A DNA stretch of 14,636 nucleotides. Origin: Sphingobacteriaceae bacterium. Lineage in GTDB: Bacteria > Bacteroidota > Bacteroidia > Sphingobacteriales > Sphingobacteriaceae. Below the pieces are notes generated by a model, which worked only from the letters and a program-made list of their open reading frames with translations, was not told the DNA's origin and ran no database searches. This document shows, one piece after another, positions 7,261 through 13,913 of the stretch. Numbering within the stretch: the first letter of the stretch is position 1; every line of letters starts with the position of its first letter. The stretch is taken from assembly GCA_947478315.1 (NCBI GenBank), contig CANJWF010000014.1:1-14636 (forward strand), in the 5' to 3' direction. The position numbers and the translations under genes are program-made.

Positions 7261-7360
7261 AACTCCTTATTATATCAGTGTTTGTTCAATTTCTATTTAC
7301 TTGCGAGCGTGTTGTTGTGTAACGTACTGTTGCTCCTCTACCTATCTATAAAATCATGAA

Positions 7361-7960
7361 TCAATGTATTTTTTCATTTTTCATGTTTAATTTTAGCGAT
7401 AATCCTACGTATGGGTTTGAGGCATAAACTGAGTTAGTGCCGTATAAAGAACCGAAATCGGGCGTTATTCGCAGGCTCAAATCGTCCCCAATGTCAAATT
7501 GGAAGAATTTTGCATCAACATAGGCATCAATGATATTAATACCCCAAAATGCAACCATTGATAGAATAGTTAAATCTCTATTGCGACGATAAAAATCTTT
7601 TACAGCGATGATGCCAGCATCGGAGGCATTTTTATAGTCGGGGTTGCCTGGTTTACCCTCTTCGCGTAATTGTGCTTCTGTTAAAAATTCTTTGTAGTAA
7701 TTATTGTTGAAATTGTATATCCAAATAAGCGAAGCAACTCCGCCATATACTAGCGGAAGTTTCCACCATCGTTTATTATATATTTGTCCCCAACCAGGTA
7801 GTATGGCAGAGCGTAGTGCAGCTTTTGATGGAGAATGTAGTGTTTTGGGAGATAGACGGATAGCATTACCGTTATTATTGGATAATTGTTGTGAATAAAT
7901 ACTTTTTGAAAAAAATAAAATGGCTACAACCGTCCCAAATAATATGCGAGAAAATTTCAT
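7361..7960 (-). CDS. DUF5683 domain protein, exported
   Basis: 199 residues with a signal peptide (residues 1 to about 23, ending KSIYSQ). The DUF5683 core follows: HSPSKAALRSAILPGWGQIY (42-61), then NKRWWKLPLVYGG with a membrane segment (about 68-83), a charged loop, and a second hydrophobic region (about 130-148, SMVAFWGINIIDAYVDA). The C-terminal stretch (ISLRI/TPDFGS...VGLSLKLNM) looks like short beta strands. The family is restricted mainly to Bacteroidota and has no assigned function. It regularly sits between parB and dapB/lepB, as here, which points to an envelope role. Its leader resembles the dapB leader. It is 115 nt downstream of the parB stop. Confidence 0.92.
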   Translation of the reverse strand: MKFSRILFGTVVAILFFSKSIYSQQLSNNNGNAIRLSPKTLHSPSKAALRSAILPGWGQIYNKRWWKLPLVYGGVASLIWIYNFNNNYYKEFLTEAQLREEGKPGNPDYKNASDAGIIAVKDFYRRNRDLTILSMVAFWGINIIDAYVDAKFFQFDIGDDLSLRITPDFGSLYGTNSVYASNPYVGLSLKLNMKNEKIH

Positions 7961-8052
7961 TAGAATAAAATTATTCGTTCGTGTTTATTTCTTATGGAAC
8001 TCATGCATCTTCGGTGTTATCTCGGTTGCTAAGTGCTCGCTCATGGTCATTG
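7961..8052 (+). repeat. Decayed copy of the intergenic repeat upstream of the DUF5683 gene
   Basis: GTGTTTATTTCTTATGGAAC and the TCATGCATCTTCG that follows (7981-8013) align with 7037-7074 upstream of dapB at about 28 of 35 positions by eye. Further on, CGCTCATGG at about 8038-8046 recalls the CGCTCATGG of copy B, in the same order relative to the first element. The hairpin stem is not preserved. In both places the element begins about 18-20 nt upstream of a minus-strand start codon. Confidence 0.45.
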
Positions 8053-8075
8053 CATAAGGGGGAATTTAGAGGTAC

Positions 8076-8990
8076 CTACTCTTCTCCAATAATTTCTAAT
8101 ATGCGTACCAAATCTTCGTTAGACAAGAAAGGTATGTTTATATACCCCTTACCGTTGGCTTGTAATTTTAATTCGACCTTATTACCTATTTTGGAGGTCA
8201 GATTGTCTGCTATTTTTTTGAAATAAATATCGTTTGTGGGTTTTGTATTTTCCTGTGTCTGTTTATGTTTTTTGGGTAATTGTAGTTCGCGTACTATATC
8301 CTCTACTTTTCGAACTGAAAGGTCATTTTTTAAGATTTCGTTTAAAACAAATAATTGCTGGTCAACGTTGTCTATATTAATGATAGCTCTTGCATGCCCC
8401 ATTGCTATTTTTTGATCTCGAATGGCAGCTTGTATAGTAGGGGGGAGTTTTAGCAATCGTAAATAATTGGTAACTGTTGAACGATTTTTGCTTACGCGTT
8501 CTCCTAACTCTTCTTGCTTAAGGCTACATTCTTCAATCATACGTTGAAAACTTAATGCAATCTCTATTGCATTCAAATTTTCGCGTTGTATGTTTTCTAT
8601 CAACGCCATTTCCAACATTTGTTGGTCGTTTGCCAAGCGAATATAGGCAGGTATTTCAACCAAACCTGCTAAGGTAGCTGCTCTTAATCTTCTTTCTCCT
8701 GAAATAAGCTGATAGCGATTGTTATCGACTTTTCTTACAGTAATAGGTTGTATAAGTCCCTGTATTTGAATAGAATCTGCTAATTCGTGCAACGCTTCTT
8801 GCTCGAAATCTGTTCGGGGTTGATAGGGGTTTACCTCTATTTCGGCAATTGAAATGGCATTGATAGCCCCTACGTTCGTCGAATAATTGATAGGAGATTC
8901 GTTACTTTTTCTAGTGGTATCTATCGAGTCATTCAATAACGCGCTAAGTCCCTTACCTAATCCAATTTTTTGATGCGGTTTGCTCATCAT
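8076..8990 (-). CDS. parB: Chromosome partitioning protein ParB
   Basis: 304 residues. ParB binds parS sites and spreads as a CTP-dependent clamp; with ParA it segregates the chromosome origin. The N-terminus has the ParA-contact motif GLGKGLSALL (10-19). The CTP-binding ParB/Srx domain spans about 45-140, with GERRLRAA (98-105) and ENIQRENLN (132-140). A helix-turn-helix lies at about 157-181 (KQEELGERVSKNRSTVTNYL), and a C-terminal dimerisation region at about 255-304. The start ATG overlaps the parA stop in an ATGA arrangement (8987-8990), so the two are translationally coupled. No parS-like palindrome (TGTTTCACGTGAAACA type) was found in the window. Confidence 0.97.
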   Translation of the reverse strand: MMSKPHQKIGLGKGLSALLNDSIDTTRKSNESPINYSTNVGAINAISIAEIEVNPYQPRTDFEQEALHELADSIQIQGLIQPITVRKVDNNRYQLISGERRLRAATLAGLVEIPAYIRLANDQQMLEMALIENIQRENLNAIEIALSFQRMIEECSLKQEELGERVSKNRSTVTNYLRLLKLPPTIQAAIRDQKIAMGHARAIINIDNVDQQLFVLNEILKNDLSVRKVEDIVRELQLPKKHKQTQENTKPTNDIYFKKIADNLTSKIGNKVELKLQANGKGYINIPFLSNEDLVRILEIIGEE

Positions 8991-9796
8991 GCTTCACTTT
9001 TTTCGATATTATTAACTGGATTCTCTCGAACTAAATTATTTTTCTTGACAATTTCTCGCGCTAAATTTAAATAATTGATAGCCCCTTTGCTACTTGCGTC
9101 ATGCATGATAACCGAAACACCGAAACTTGGTGCTTCACTTAATCGAGTGTTTCTTTGTATGATAGTTTCAAATACCAAATCCTGAAAATGATTTTTCACC
9201 TCTTCAACCACTTGGTTCGATAGTCTTAATCGTACATCATACATGGTAAGCAAAATACCTTCGATTTGTAGTGTCGTATTTAACCTTGTTTGTACAATTT
9301 TAATGGTATTTAATAATTTTCCCAATCCTTCTAATGCAAAATATTCGCATTGAACAGGAATAATAACTGAATTAGCAGCAGTTAACGCGTTGATAGTGAT
9401 GAGACCTAAGGAGGGAGAGCAGTCAATAATAATGAAATCGTAATCGTCCCGTACAGTATCTAACACCTTCTTCATTTTGTACTCTCGGTCGGGTATATTA
9501 ATCATTTCTATTTCGGCACCAACCAAATCGATATGTGCAGGCAACAAATCTAAATTGGGGGTTTCCGTATGAAGAATAGCTTGTTTGGGAGCTGTTTCGT
9601 TGATGATGCACTCGTAAATGCTTTGTGTAACATTTCTAGGATCGAAACCCAAGCCAGAAGTAGAATTAGCTTGAGGGTCTGCGTCAACCAACAACGTTTT
9701 ATATTCTAAAACGGCTAAACTTGCAGCTAAGTTAATAGAAGTGGTTGTTTTACCTACTCCTCCTTTTTGGTTGGCTATGGCAATTATTTTACTCAT
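8987..9796 (-). CDS. parA: Chromosome partitioning ATPase ParA/Soj
   Basis: 269 residues, the short chromosomal Soj type without an N-terminal HTH. It is a deviant-Walker ATPase that forms DNA-bound dimers and is stimulated by ParB. The deviant Walker A is KGGVGKTT (11-18, signature Lys11 and Lys16), followed by LLVDADPQANSTSGLG (A' motif) and DFIIIDCSPSLG (Walker B). The C-terminal part includes VIIPVQCEYFALEGL and RLSEAPSFGVSV, both typical of Soj. It heads the minus-strand run and is divergent from the gene at 9948, across a 151-nt gap. No TAnnTTTG box was found on its strand there. Confidence 0.97.
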   Translation of the reverse strand: MSKIIAIANQKGGVGKTTTSINLAASLAVLEYKTLLVDADPQANSTSGLGFDPRNVTQSIYECIINETAPKQAILHTETPNLDLLPAHIDLVGAEIEMINIPDREYKMKKVLDTVRDDYDFIIIDCSPSLGLITINALTAANSVIIPVQCEYFALEGLGKLLNTIKIVQTRLNTTLQIEGILLTMYDVRLRLSNQVVEEVKNHFQDLVFETIIQRNTRLSEAPSFGVSVIMHDASSKGAINYLNLAREIVKKNNLVRENPVNNIEKSEA

Positions 9797-9839
9797 ATAA
9801 ATTTATCTCAGATAAAATAAGTAGGTGTGATGGTTATAC

Positions 9840-9867
9840 TTGCAACTCGGTATTATAAGTACATTTG
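9840..9867 (+). promoter_or_regulatory. Candidate Bacteroidota promoter for the gene at 9948
   Basis: TTG at 9840-9842, a 17-nt spacer, then TACATTTG at 9860-9867, an exact match to the TAnnTTTG -7 element of Bacteroidota housekeeping sigma. A start about 6-8 nt after the -7 box would leave a leader of roughly 75 nt. It lies in the divergent region shared with parA. Confidence 0.45.
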
Positions 9868-9947
9868 CATGCTGAAATACCACGGCAAAAATCAGCTTGC
9901 TAAGATACAAACTTTACTAGATGTAATAACGCTTTATTTTGTTTGTT

Positions 9948-10349
9948 ATGAACATAGAAGAATTATGGAATGCTGACAAATCAGCAACAATACAGCCCCC
10001 TCAGTCGGTTTCCCCTTTGGTAAGTTTGGGGAACGATTTAAAGTTTTATAGTGAATCTCTAAAAGAGGTTGCTATGGAAATTATAGAATCGGGATTATCT
10101 TCTTTTCCTGTTTTTATTGCTCATCAACATCAGTTGAATTTTGGTGAATTATTATTCGATAGACACGAATTAGCTACCGATTGGTCGGTACATGCGAGTT
10201 GTTTGGAGAATTTAGTGGACACTAAATTGATTACAGAGGCAAGAATGGAAAAATTTAAAGATGTGTATAAAAATCCCTATCAATTCGTTTGCGTTCTTGT
10301 GGTTGTGCCAGAGGGAGCCAATTTTGTTTTTTTTCCTTATAGTGATTGA
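9948..10349 (+). CDS. Hypothetical protein divergent from parA
   Basis: 133 residues, start ATG at 9948 (a TTG at 9939 is in frame but adds only three residues). It is a soluble-looking acidic alpha/beta protein without signal peptide or membrane segment. Visible features are an N-terminal stretch with polar and proline residues (SATIQPPQSVSP), a helix LKFYSESLKEVAMEIIESGL, the segment FPVFIAHQHQLNFGELL, and a hydrophobic strand CVLVVVPEGANFVFFPY at the end. I do not recognise a named family. Similar short proteins occur in Bacteroidota genomes as conserved hypotheticals, as far as I recall. It has its own promoter candidate. The 3' end contains AGTGATTG (10341-10348), which pairs with CAATCACT (10372-10379) downstream, a weak hairpin without a T-tract. 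Confidence 0.75.
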   Translation: MNIEELWNADKSATIQPPQSVSPLVSLGNDLKFYSESLKEVAMEIIESGLSSFPVFIAHQHQLNFGELLFDRHELATDWSVHASCLENLVDTKLITEARMEKFKDVYKNPYQFVCVLVVVPEGANFVFFPYSD

Positions 10350-10368
10350 AAAGGATATAAAATGTTCA

Positions 10369-10399
10369 TTGCAATCACTGAAGAAAATAATTAGTTTTG
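10369..10399 (+). promoter_or_regulatory. Candidate promoter directly abutting the TTG start at 10407
   Basis: TTG at 10369-10371, a 20-nt spacer and TAGTTTTG at 10392-10399 match the TTG / TAnnTTTG pattern. The TAG inside the -7 box is the in-frame stop that bounds the following ORF. A transcription start 6-8 nt after the box would fall at or beside the TTG start codon. Confidence 0.5.
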
Positions 10400-10406
10400 C
10401 CCCGCA

Positions 10407-10781
10407 TTGAAAAAAACAGTTTCCATATTATTACTTGTTGCGCTAGCATCTCAGTTTTTCTATCAGCTTGATTTTTACGCCTATTTCAAGCTGAATGAGG
10501 ATTATATCGCCAATAATCTTTGTGAAAATAGAAATAAGCCCGAGTTGAGATGTCATGGAAAGTGTTTCTTGATAAAAAAAATTAAAGAAGCGCATCAAAA
10601 ACAAGAGAAGCAGGATATTAAAAATAAGGAAATAGTCTTTGTTATCAATCAAAACTATTTCAGCGTGTGTTGTTGCCCAGTGCTACCAGTCAATAAAAAA
10701 ATATCGCATAGCATTACGCTTTATCAATCTCCTTTTCACGCTATCGTTGCCCCTCCTCCAGATGTGTTAATCTACATGTAG
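10407..10781 (+). CDS. Small exported Cys-rich protein, possible metal-locus component
   Basis: 124 residues. The frame is closed by a TAG at 10392 and no in-frame ATG lies before the end, so TTG at 10407 is the only standard start; it gives MKKTVSILLLVALASQFFYQ, a convincing signal sequence or anchor. A conserved-looking core reads YFKLNEDYIANNLCENRNKPELRCHGKCFLIKKIKEA (about 26-62). It has Cys at the positions of LCEN, LRC and GKC, then a charged helix, a CCCP cluster, and a PPPDV tail. Proteins with this NxDYIAxxLC...KPxLxCxGKC pattern are familiar Bacteroidota hypotheticals; function is unknown to me. Its place directly before the barrel, MbnP-like and MbnH-like genes suggests metal handling. 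Confidence 0.78.
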   Translation: MKKTVSILLLVALASQFFYQLDFYAYFKLNEDYIANNLCENRNKPELRCHGKCFLIKKIKEAHQKQEKQDIKNKEIVFVINQNYFSVCCCPVLPVNKKISHSITLYQSPFHAIVAPPPDVLIYM

Positions 10782-10927
10782 AAACTGTTTAAATTTCGAA
10801 AATCTTTGTCGAAGTCAAAGGTTGGCATTAGTTGACGTTGCTTGCGAAAAATTTTTCATCTATGAGAATTTAAACACGTTCTTAAACTTCAGAAATTACA
10901 TCATTTTTCATAAAACTCCTTTTCACC

Positions 10928-11821
10928 ATGTTGAGAATGTTATTGTTCGTGGCGTTGTGTTCCATTGCTACGTACGCACAGTGCTGCAATGCCTGTGGTT
11001 GTGGAGCGGCTGGGAGTACCAGCTTTGGCGTGTTACCCTTATCGGATAAGCACTTTATCGGAATCCGAAACTATTTTAGGAGTAGCAATACACACGATGC
11101 CAGTGCTCCCCAAAACGATTCGAAAGAATATTTTAGCACCATAGACGTACTCATTCGTTATTACCCTATTCGTTTCTTACAGTTGGTAGCAGTATTACCT
11201 TATCAAATTACCCAACAAACAGGAGGTAGTAACGTGAGCGTGAATGGATGGGGAGATGCAAGTGCGCTTGTTAATTATCAGTTGTTAGGAAAAAGACCTA
11301 TTGGTGCGTGGATTAATAATGTTTGGCTAGGAGTAGGGATGAAGTTTCCTACTGGTAGCTACGATTTGATTCAGAACAGAAGTACGCTTTCTCCTTATCT
11401 GCAACCAGGAACAGGTACCTACGATTATCTTTTTAATGCAATGCATGCTTTGAAATACAAAAATTGGGGATGGAATACTACCGTGCTCTACAAGGTAAAC
11501 GAAGAGAATAAAGCTACTCGCTACCAATTTGGGAATAATTGGGTGCTTAGCTCGAGTATATACCATCGGTTCGAACTTAAAAAGATAATTATGCTACCTA
11601 ACATCAATTTTAGTTATCAAAATGATGCTAAGGATAAAAACTATACTGTAGAAGAGGCGCAAACGGGAGGTCAAACCTCGTGTATCGGGGTGGGAACTGA
11701 ATTATTTATTAATCAATTCAATGTCGGACTTACTATTTCTGAACCTATTAACGATACACACGCTATTGACATGGTGAAAAGTAATACTAGATTTTTACTA
11801 ACTACTATTTTTAATTTTTAA
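10928..11821 (+). CDS. Outer membrane beta-barrel protein with N-terminal CCNACGCG motif
   Basis: 297 residues. The signal peptide is MLRMLLFVALCSIATYAQ (1-18), directly followed by CCNACGCG (19-26), which leaves four Cys at the very mature N-terminus. The rest alternates in beta-strand fashion (LIRYYPIRFLQLVAVLPYQI, WLGVGMKFPTGSYD, GWNTTVLYKVN, FLLTTIFNF) and ends in Phe, as outer membrane barrels do. It resembles the transporter / phenol-degradation MetA-like barrel group found with MbnP genes in Bacteroidota. A role in passing or binding copper is inferred from context and the Cys cluster. The gene ends 4 nt before the MbnP-like start, so they share a transcript. The 146-nt gap before it shows no clear promoter. 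Confidence 0.78.
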   Translation: MLRMLLFVALCSIATYAQCCNACGCGAAGSTSFGVLPLSDKHFIGIRNYFRSSNTHDASAPQNDSKEYFSTIDVLIRYYPIRFLQLVAVLPYQITQQTGGSNVSVNGWGDASALVNYQLLGKRPIGAWINNVWLGVGMKFPTGSYDLIQNRSTLSPYLQPGTGTYDYLFNAMHALKYKNWGWNTTVLYKVNEENKATRYQFGNNWVLSSSIYHRFELKKIIMLPNINFSYQNDAKDKNYTVEEAQTGGQTSCIGVGTELFINQFNVGLTISEPINDTHAIDMVKSNTRFLLTTIFNF

Positions 11822-11825
11822 AATT

Positions 11826-12653
11826 ATGAACAACACATTTTTAAAATACATAGGCATTGCATTATTAACGAGTCTTTTAATGTTAAACGCTTGTAAAAAA
11901 GACGACAATACAATAACAAATACTGCGTCAACAACGACAAACAATGGATCTTTACTACTCGAATTCGATCACAAAGTAGGAACAGCAGCTTTAGTATTTA
12001 ATCAAACTTATACGCTGAATAACGCACAGGTGAGTATCAATAAAATGCAATATTATGTGAGTAATGTGGTACTAACCAAATCGGATGGAAGTACCTATAC
12101 GGTTACCAAAGAGCAAAGCTATTTTTTTGTAAAACACCTAGATGGCAGTAAAGGAACTGTTACCCTAACTAATTTGCCAATAGCAGATTATACCTCGGTG
12201 AGTTTTGTGTTGGGTATAGACAGAGAAAAGTCATTGACATTGTCAGGTACTACCCAATCGGGGGTATTAGATAATGCAAGCTATCCTGGTTCTGAAATGA
12301 CGTGGAATTGGAATTCGGGATATATTTTTGTTAAGATGGAAGGGAATGTAGCTACCACAACCACTGCAAAAGCCTTTCAGCGCCACATTGGGTTATATGG
12401 CGGGCAAAGTGGTACAGATATTAACAATATCAAGATTATTAAACTCGATTTGAAAAATTCCAGTAATGTGGTAACCCCAGCTAAAGTTAGCACAACTGTA
12501 ACACCTAAAATTCATCTATTTGTAGATGTTACAAAAATGTTTACAGATAATTATTATCCCGACCAAATACTATCCATCATGTCAGGTGCTAATTCCAAGG
12601 CTGTAGCCGATGCTTATGTGAATATGTTTGTCGTTGATCATGTGCACAATTAA
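11826..12653 (+). CDS. MbnP-like copper-binding lipoprotein
   Basis: 275 residues. A lipoprotein signal ends in LMLNAC (Cys23, lipobox LNAC), followed by a Thr/Asn-rich linker. The MbnP-family core has LLLEFDHKVGTAALVFNQTY (43-62), INKMQYYVSNVVL (71-83), LPIADYTSVSFVLGID (117-132), then MTWNWNSGYIFVKMEG (158-173). W160 and W162 form the WxW motif in which, in the methanotroph MbnP, one Trp is converted to kynurenine and helps bind copper. His187 in RHIG and the terminal VDHVHN are further candidate ligands. Family assignment comes from these motifs and from the diheme gene downstream. The lipid anchor points to the periplasm or cell surface. Confidence 0.87.
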   Translation: MNNTFLKYIGIALLTSLLMLNACKKDDNTITNTASTTTNNGSLLLEFDHKVGTAALVFNQTYTLNNAQVSINKMQYYVSNVVLTKSDGSTYTVTKEQSYFFVKHLDGSKGTVTLTNLPIADYTSVSFVLGIDREKSLTLSGTTQSGVLDNASYPGSEMTWNWNSGYIFVKMEGNVATTTTAKAFQRHIGLYGGQSGTDINNIKIIKLDLKNSSNVVTPAKVSTTVTPKIHLFVDVTKMFTDNYYPDQILSIMSGANSKAVADAYVNMFVVDHVHN

Positions 12654-12667
12654 TTGACAAAAAAACG

Positions 12668-12702
12668 AGGCTTTTAGGAGATTTAAAATCTCCTAAAAGC
12701 CT
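12668..12702. terminator. Perfect 17-bp inverted repeat between the MbnP-like and MbnH-like genes
   Basis: AGGCTTTTAGGAGATTT (12668-12684) and its exact complement (12686-12702) are separated by one A, so the realistic hairpin has about a 15-bp stem. It begins 14 nt after the MbnP-like stop. An A-tract precedes the left arm and no T-tract follows the right arm, so it is a poor intrinsic terminator on the plus strand. It may instead attenuate transcription or stabilise the upstream mRNA end. Confidence 0.65.
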
Positions 12703-12840
12703 TATAAGCCTATCGCATACACAGAAAGAATTATCTCTAACATTAAACCTGACTTAAATCAAAAGTTTTTTAACCCTGATGCAGCATTCCCAAATGCTAT
12801 AAAAAATGGGATTTACTTTGATATAAAAAAGCGTACAACA

Positions 12841-13893
12841 ATGAAAAGACAAATTATATTACTCCTGTTTTGTCTGTATGTGGTGATTATACAAGGATGT
12901 AAAAAACAAGCTGAAGTAGCCAATTCTGTCGTCAGTAACGACATTTCATTTGAAAATCCAAGTTATTTTCCTACTACAACCACTTATGATTTTCAACAAA
13001 ATCCGGTTAATACAGCAACTTTTGAATTAGGTAAAGCATTATTTTATGATGGAATATTGAGCAGAAATGGAAAAATTAGTTGCGGCAGTTGTCATTTGCA
13101 AGCACAAGCCTTTGTTCAAGTAGACCACGCATTTAGTCATGGCATCGACGATCATTTAACTGCACGTAACACACCTGCCTTACAAAATTTGGCATGGAGT
13201 CCGTACTTTTTTTGGGTAGGAGGTGTACCCTCTTTATATAGAACTTCTATGTCTCCCTTGGAAAACCCACTAGAAATGGATGAAAAAATAGCCAACGTAT
13301 TAGTTAAACTTAAAAATCACCCAAATTATCCCAGTAGATTTGCAAAAGCATTTGGCGATACTGCCATCACTCAAGATAGATTTTTAAAAGCTTTAGCCCA
13401 ATTTATGGTGATGTTAGTTTCTGCTAATAGTAAATACGACCAAGTTGTTTATAAAAAAAACATATCCTTTACGCAAGATGAACAAGATGGGTATAGCCTA
13501 TTTCAACAAAAATGCGTTAACTGTCATCCTGAACCGCTATTTACTGACCATAAATTTAGAAATAATGGTATACAAAATGAGCCTTTTGCCGATATTGGAA
13601 GAGCAGAAGCATCTGCCGTAGAACCTAGAGATGTAGGCTTATTTAAAACACCTTCTTTACGCAACGTGGCTTTAACTTATCCTTACATGCACAATGGGAG
13701 CATTACTACCTTAGAAAAAGTGATAGAACATTATAATTCAGGAGTAATTAATAGTTCAACGCTCGATGTTGAATTTAAAAAACAAATTCCTGTGGGTATT
13801 CGCATTAACGCGGAAGAAAAACGAAAATTAGTCGCTTTTTTAAATACACTTACCGACGATACGTTTATACGGGATAAAAGATTTTCGGAATAA
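12841..13893 (+). CDS. MbnH-like diheme cytochrome c peroxidase family lipoprotein
   Basis: 350 residues. Lipoprotein signal to Cys20 (VVIIQGC). Two c-type heme motifs are CGSCH (81-85) and CVNCH (225-229), 144 residues apart as in the CcpA/MauG/MbnH superfamily. Other conserved pieces are FELGKALFYDGILSRNGKIS before heme 1, LTARNTPALQNLA, FFWVGGVPSL, MSPLENPLEMD, TPSLRNVALTYPYMHNGS (a candidate heme-ligand Met) and LEKVIEHYNSG. The canonical member reduces peroxide, but MauG/MbnH relatives instead oxidise Trp residues of a partner. The adjacent WxW MbnP-like lipoprotein argues for the MbnH-type role. It starts 188 nt after the mbnP-like stop, past a strong hairpin. A near-match TTTACTTTG lies upstream without a good -33 partner. 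Confidence 0.92.
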   Translation: MKRQIILLLFCLYVVIIQGCKKQAEVANSVVSNDISFENPSYFPTTTTYDFQQNPVNTATFELGKALFYDGILSRNGKISCGSCHLQAQAFVQVDHAFSHGIDDHLTARNTPALQNLAWSPYFFWVGGVPSLYRTSMSPLENPLEMDEKIANVLVKLKNHPNYPSRFAKAFGDTAITQDRFLKALAQFMVMLVSANSKYDQVVYKKNISFTQDEQDGYSLFQQKCVNCHPEPLFTDHKFRNNGIQNEPFADIGRAEASAVEPRDVGLFKTPSLRNVALTYPYMHNGSITTLEKVIEHYNSGVINSSTLDVEFKKQIPVGIRINAEEKRKLVAFLNTLTDDTFIRDKRFSE

Positions 13894-13913
13894 TGTATAG
13901 AATGTAGTAAGGT

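Larger units (their letters stand above)
7019..7360. other. 342-nt intergenic region made largely of hairpin repeats
   Basis: No credible gene lies here. The region holds repeat copy B (7085-7156), copy C (7213-7260), and at 7019-7075 a leader segment resembling the leader of the DUF5683 gene (7961-8013). A third GTGTTTGTT start at about 7277 may be a further decayed unit. An outer inverted repeat, AATGGAATGCCCA (7183-7195) with TGGGCATTTCATT (7231-7243), encloses the small hairpin of copy C. The plus-strand open frame 7037-7219 has no family resemblance and is a by-product of the repeats. Confidence 0.7.

Noticed and set aside
8076..9947. A parS site near parAB
   Set aside because: No 16-bp palindrome resembling TGTTTCACGTGAAACA was found on reading this region or the rest of the window.
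10341..10379. 8-bp inverted repeat AGTGATTG / CAATCACT after the 9948 gene
   Set aside because: 23-nt loop and no T-tract; too weak to call a terminator, and it overlaps the next promoter candidate.
10822..11049. Plus-strand frame overlapping the barrel gene start
   Set aside because: It reads the barrel gene in another frame and would exclude its clear signal peptide and Cys cluster.
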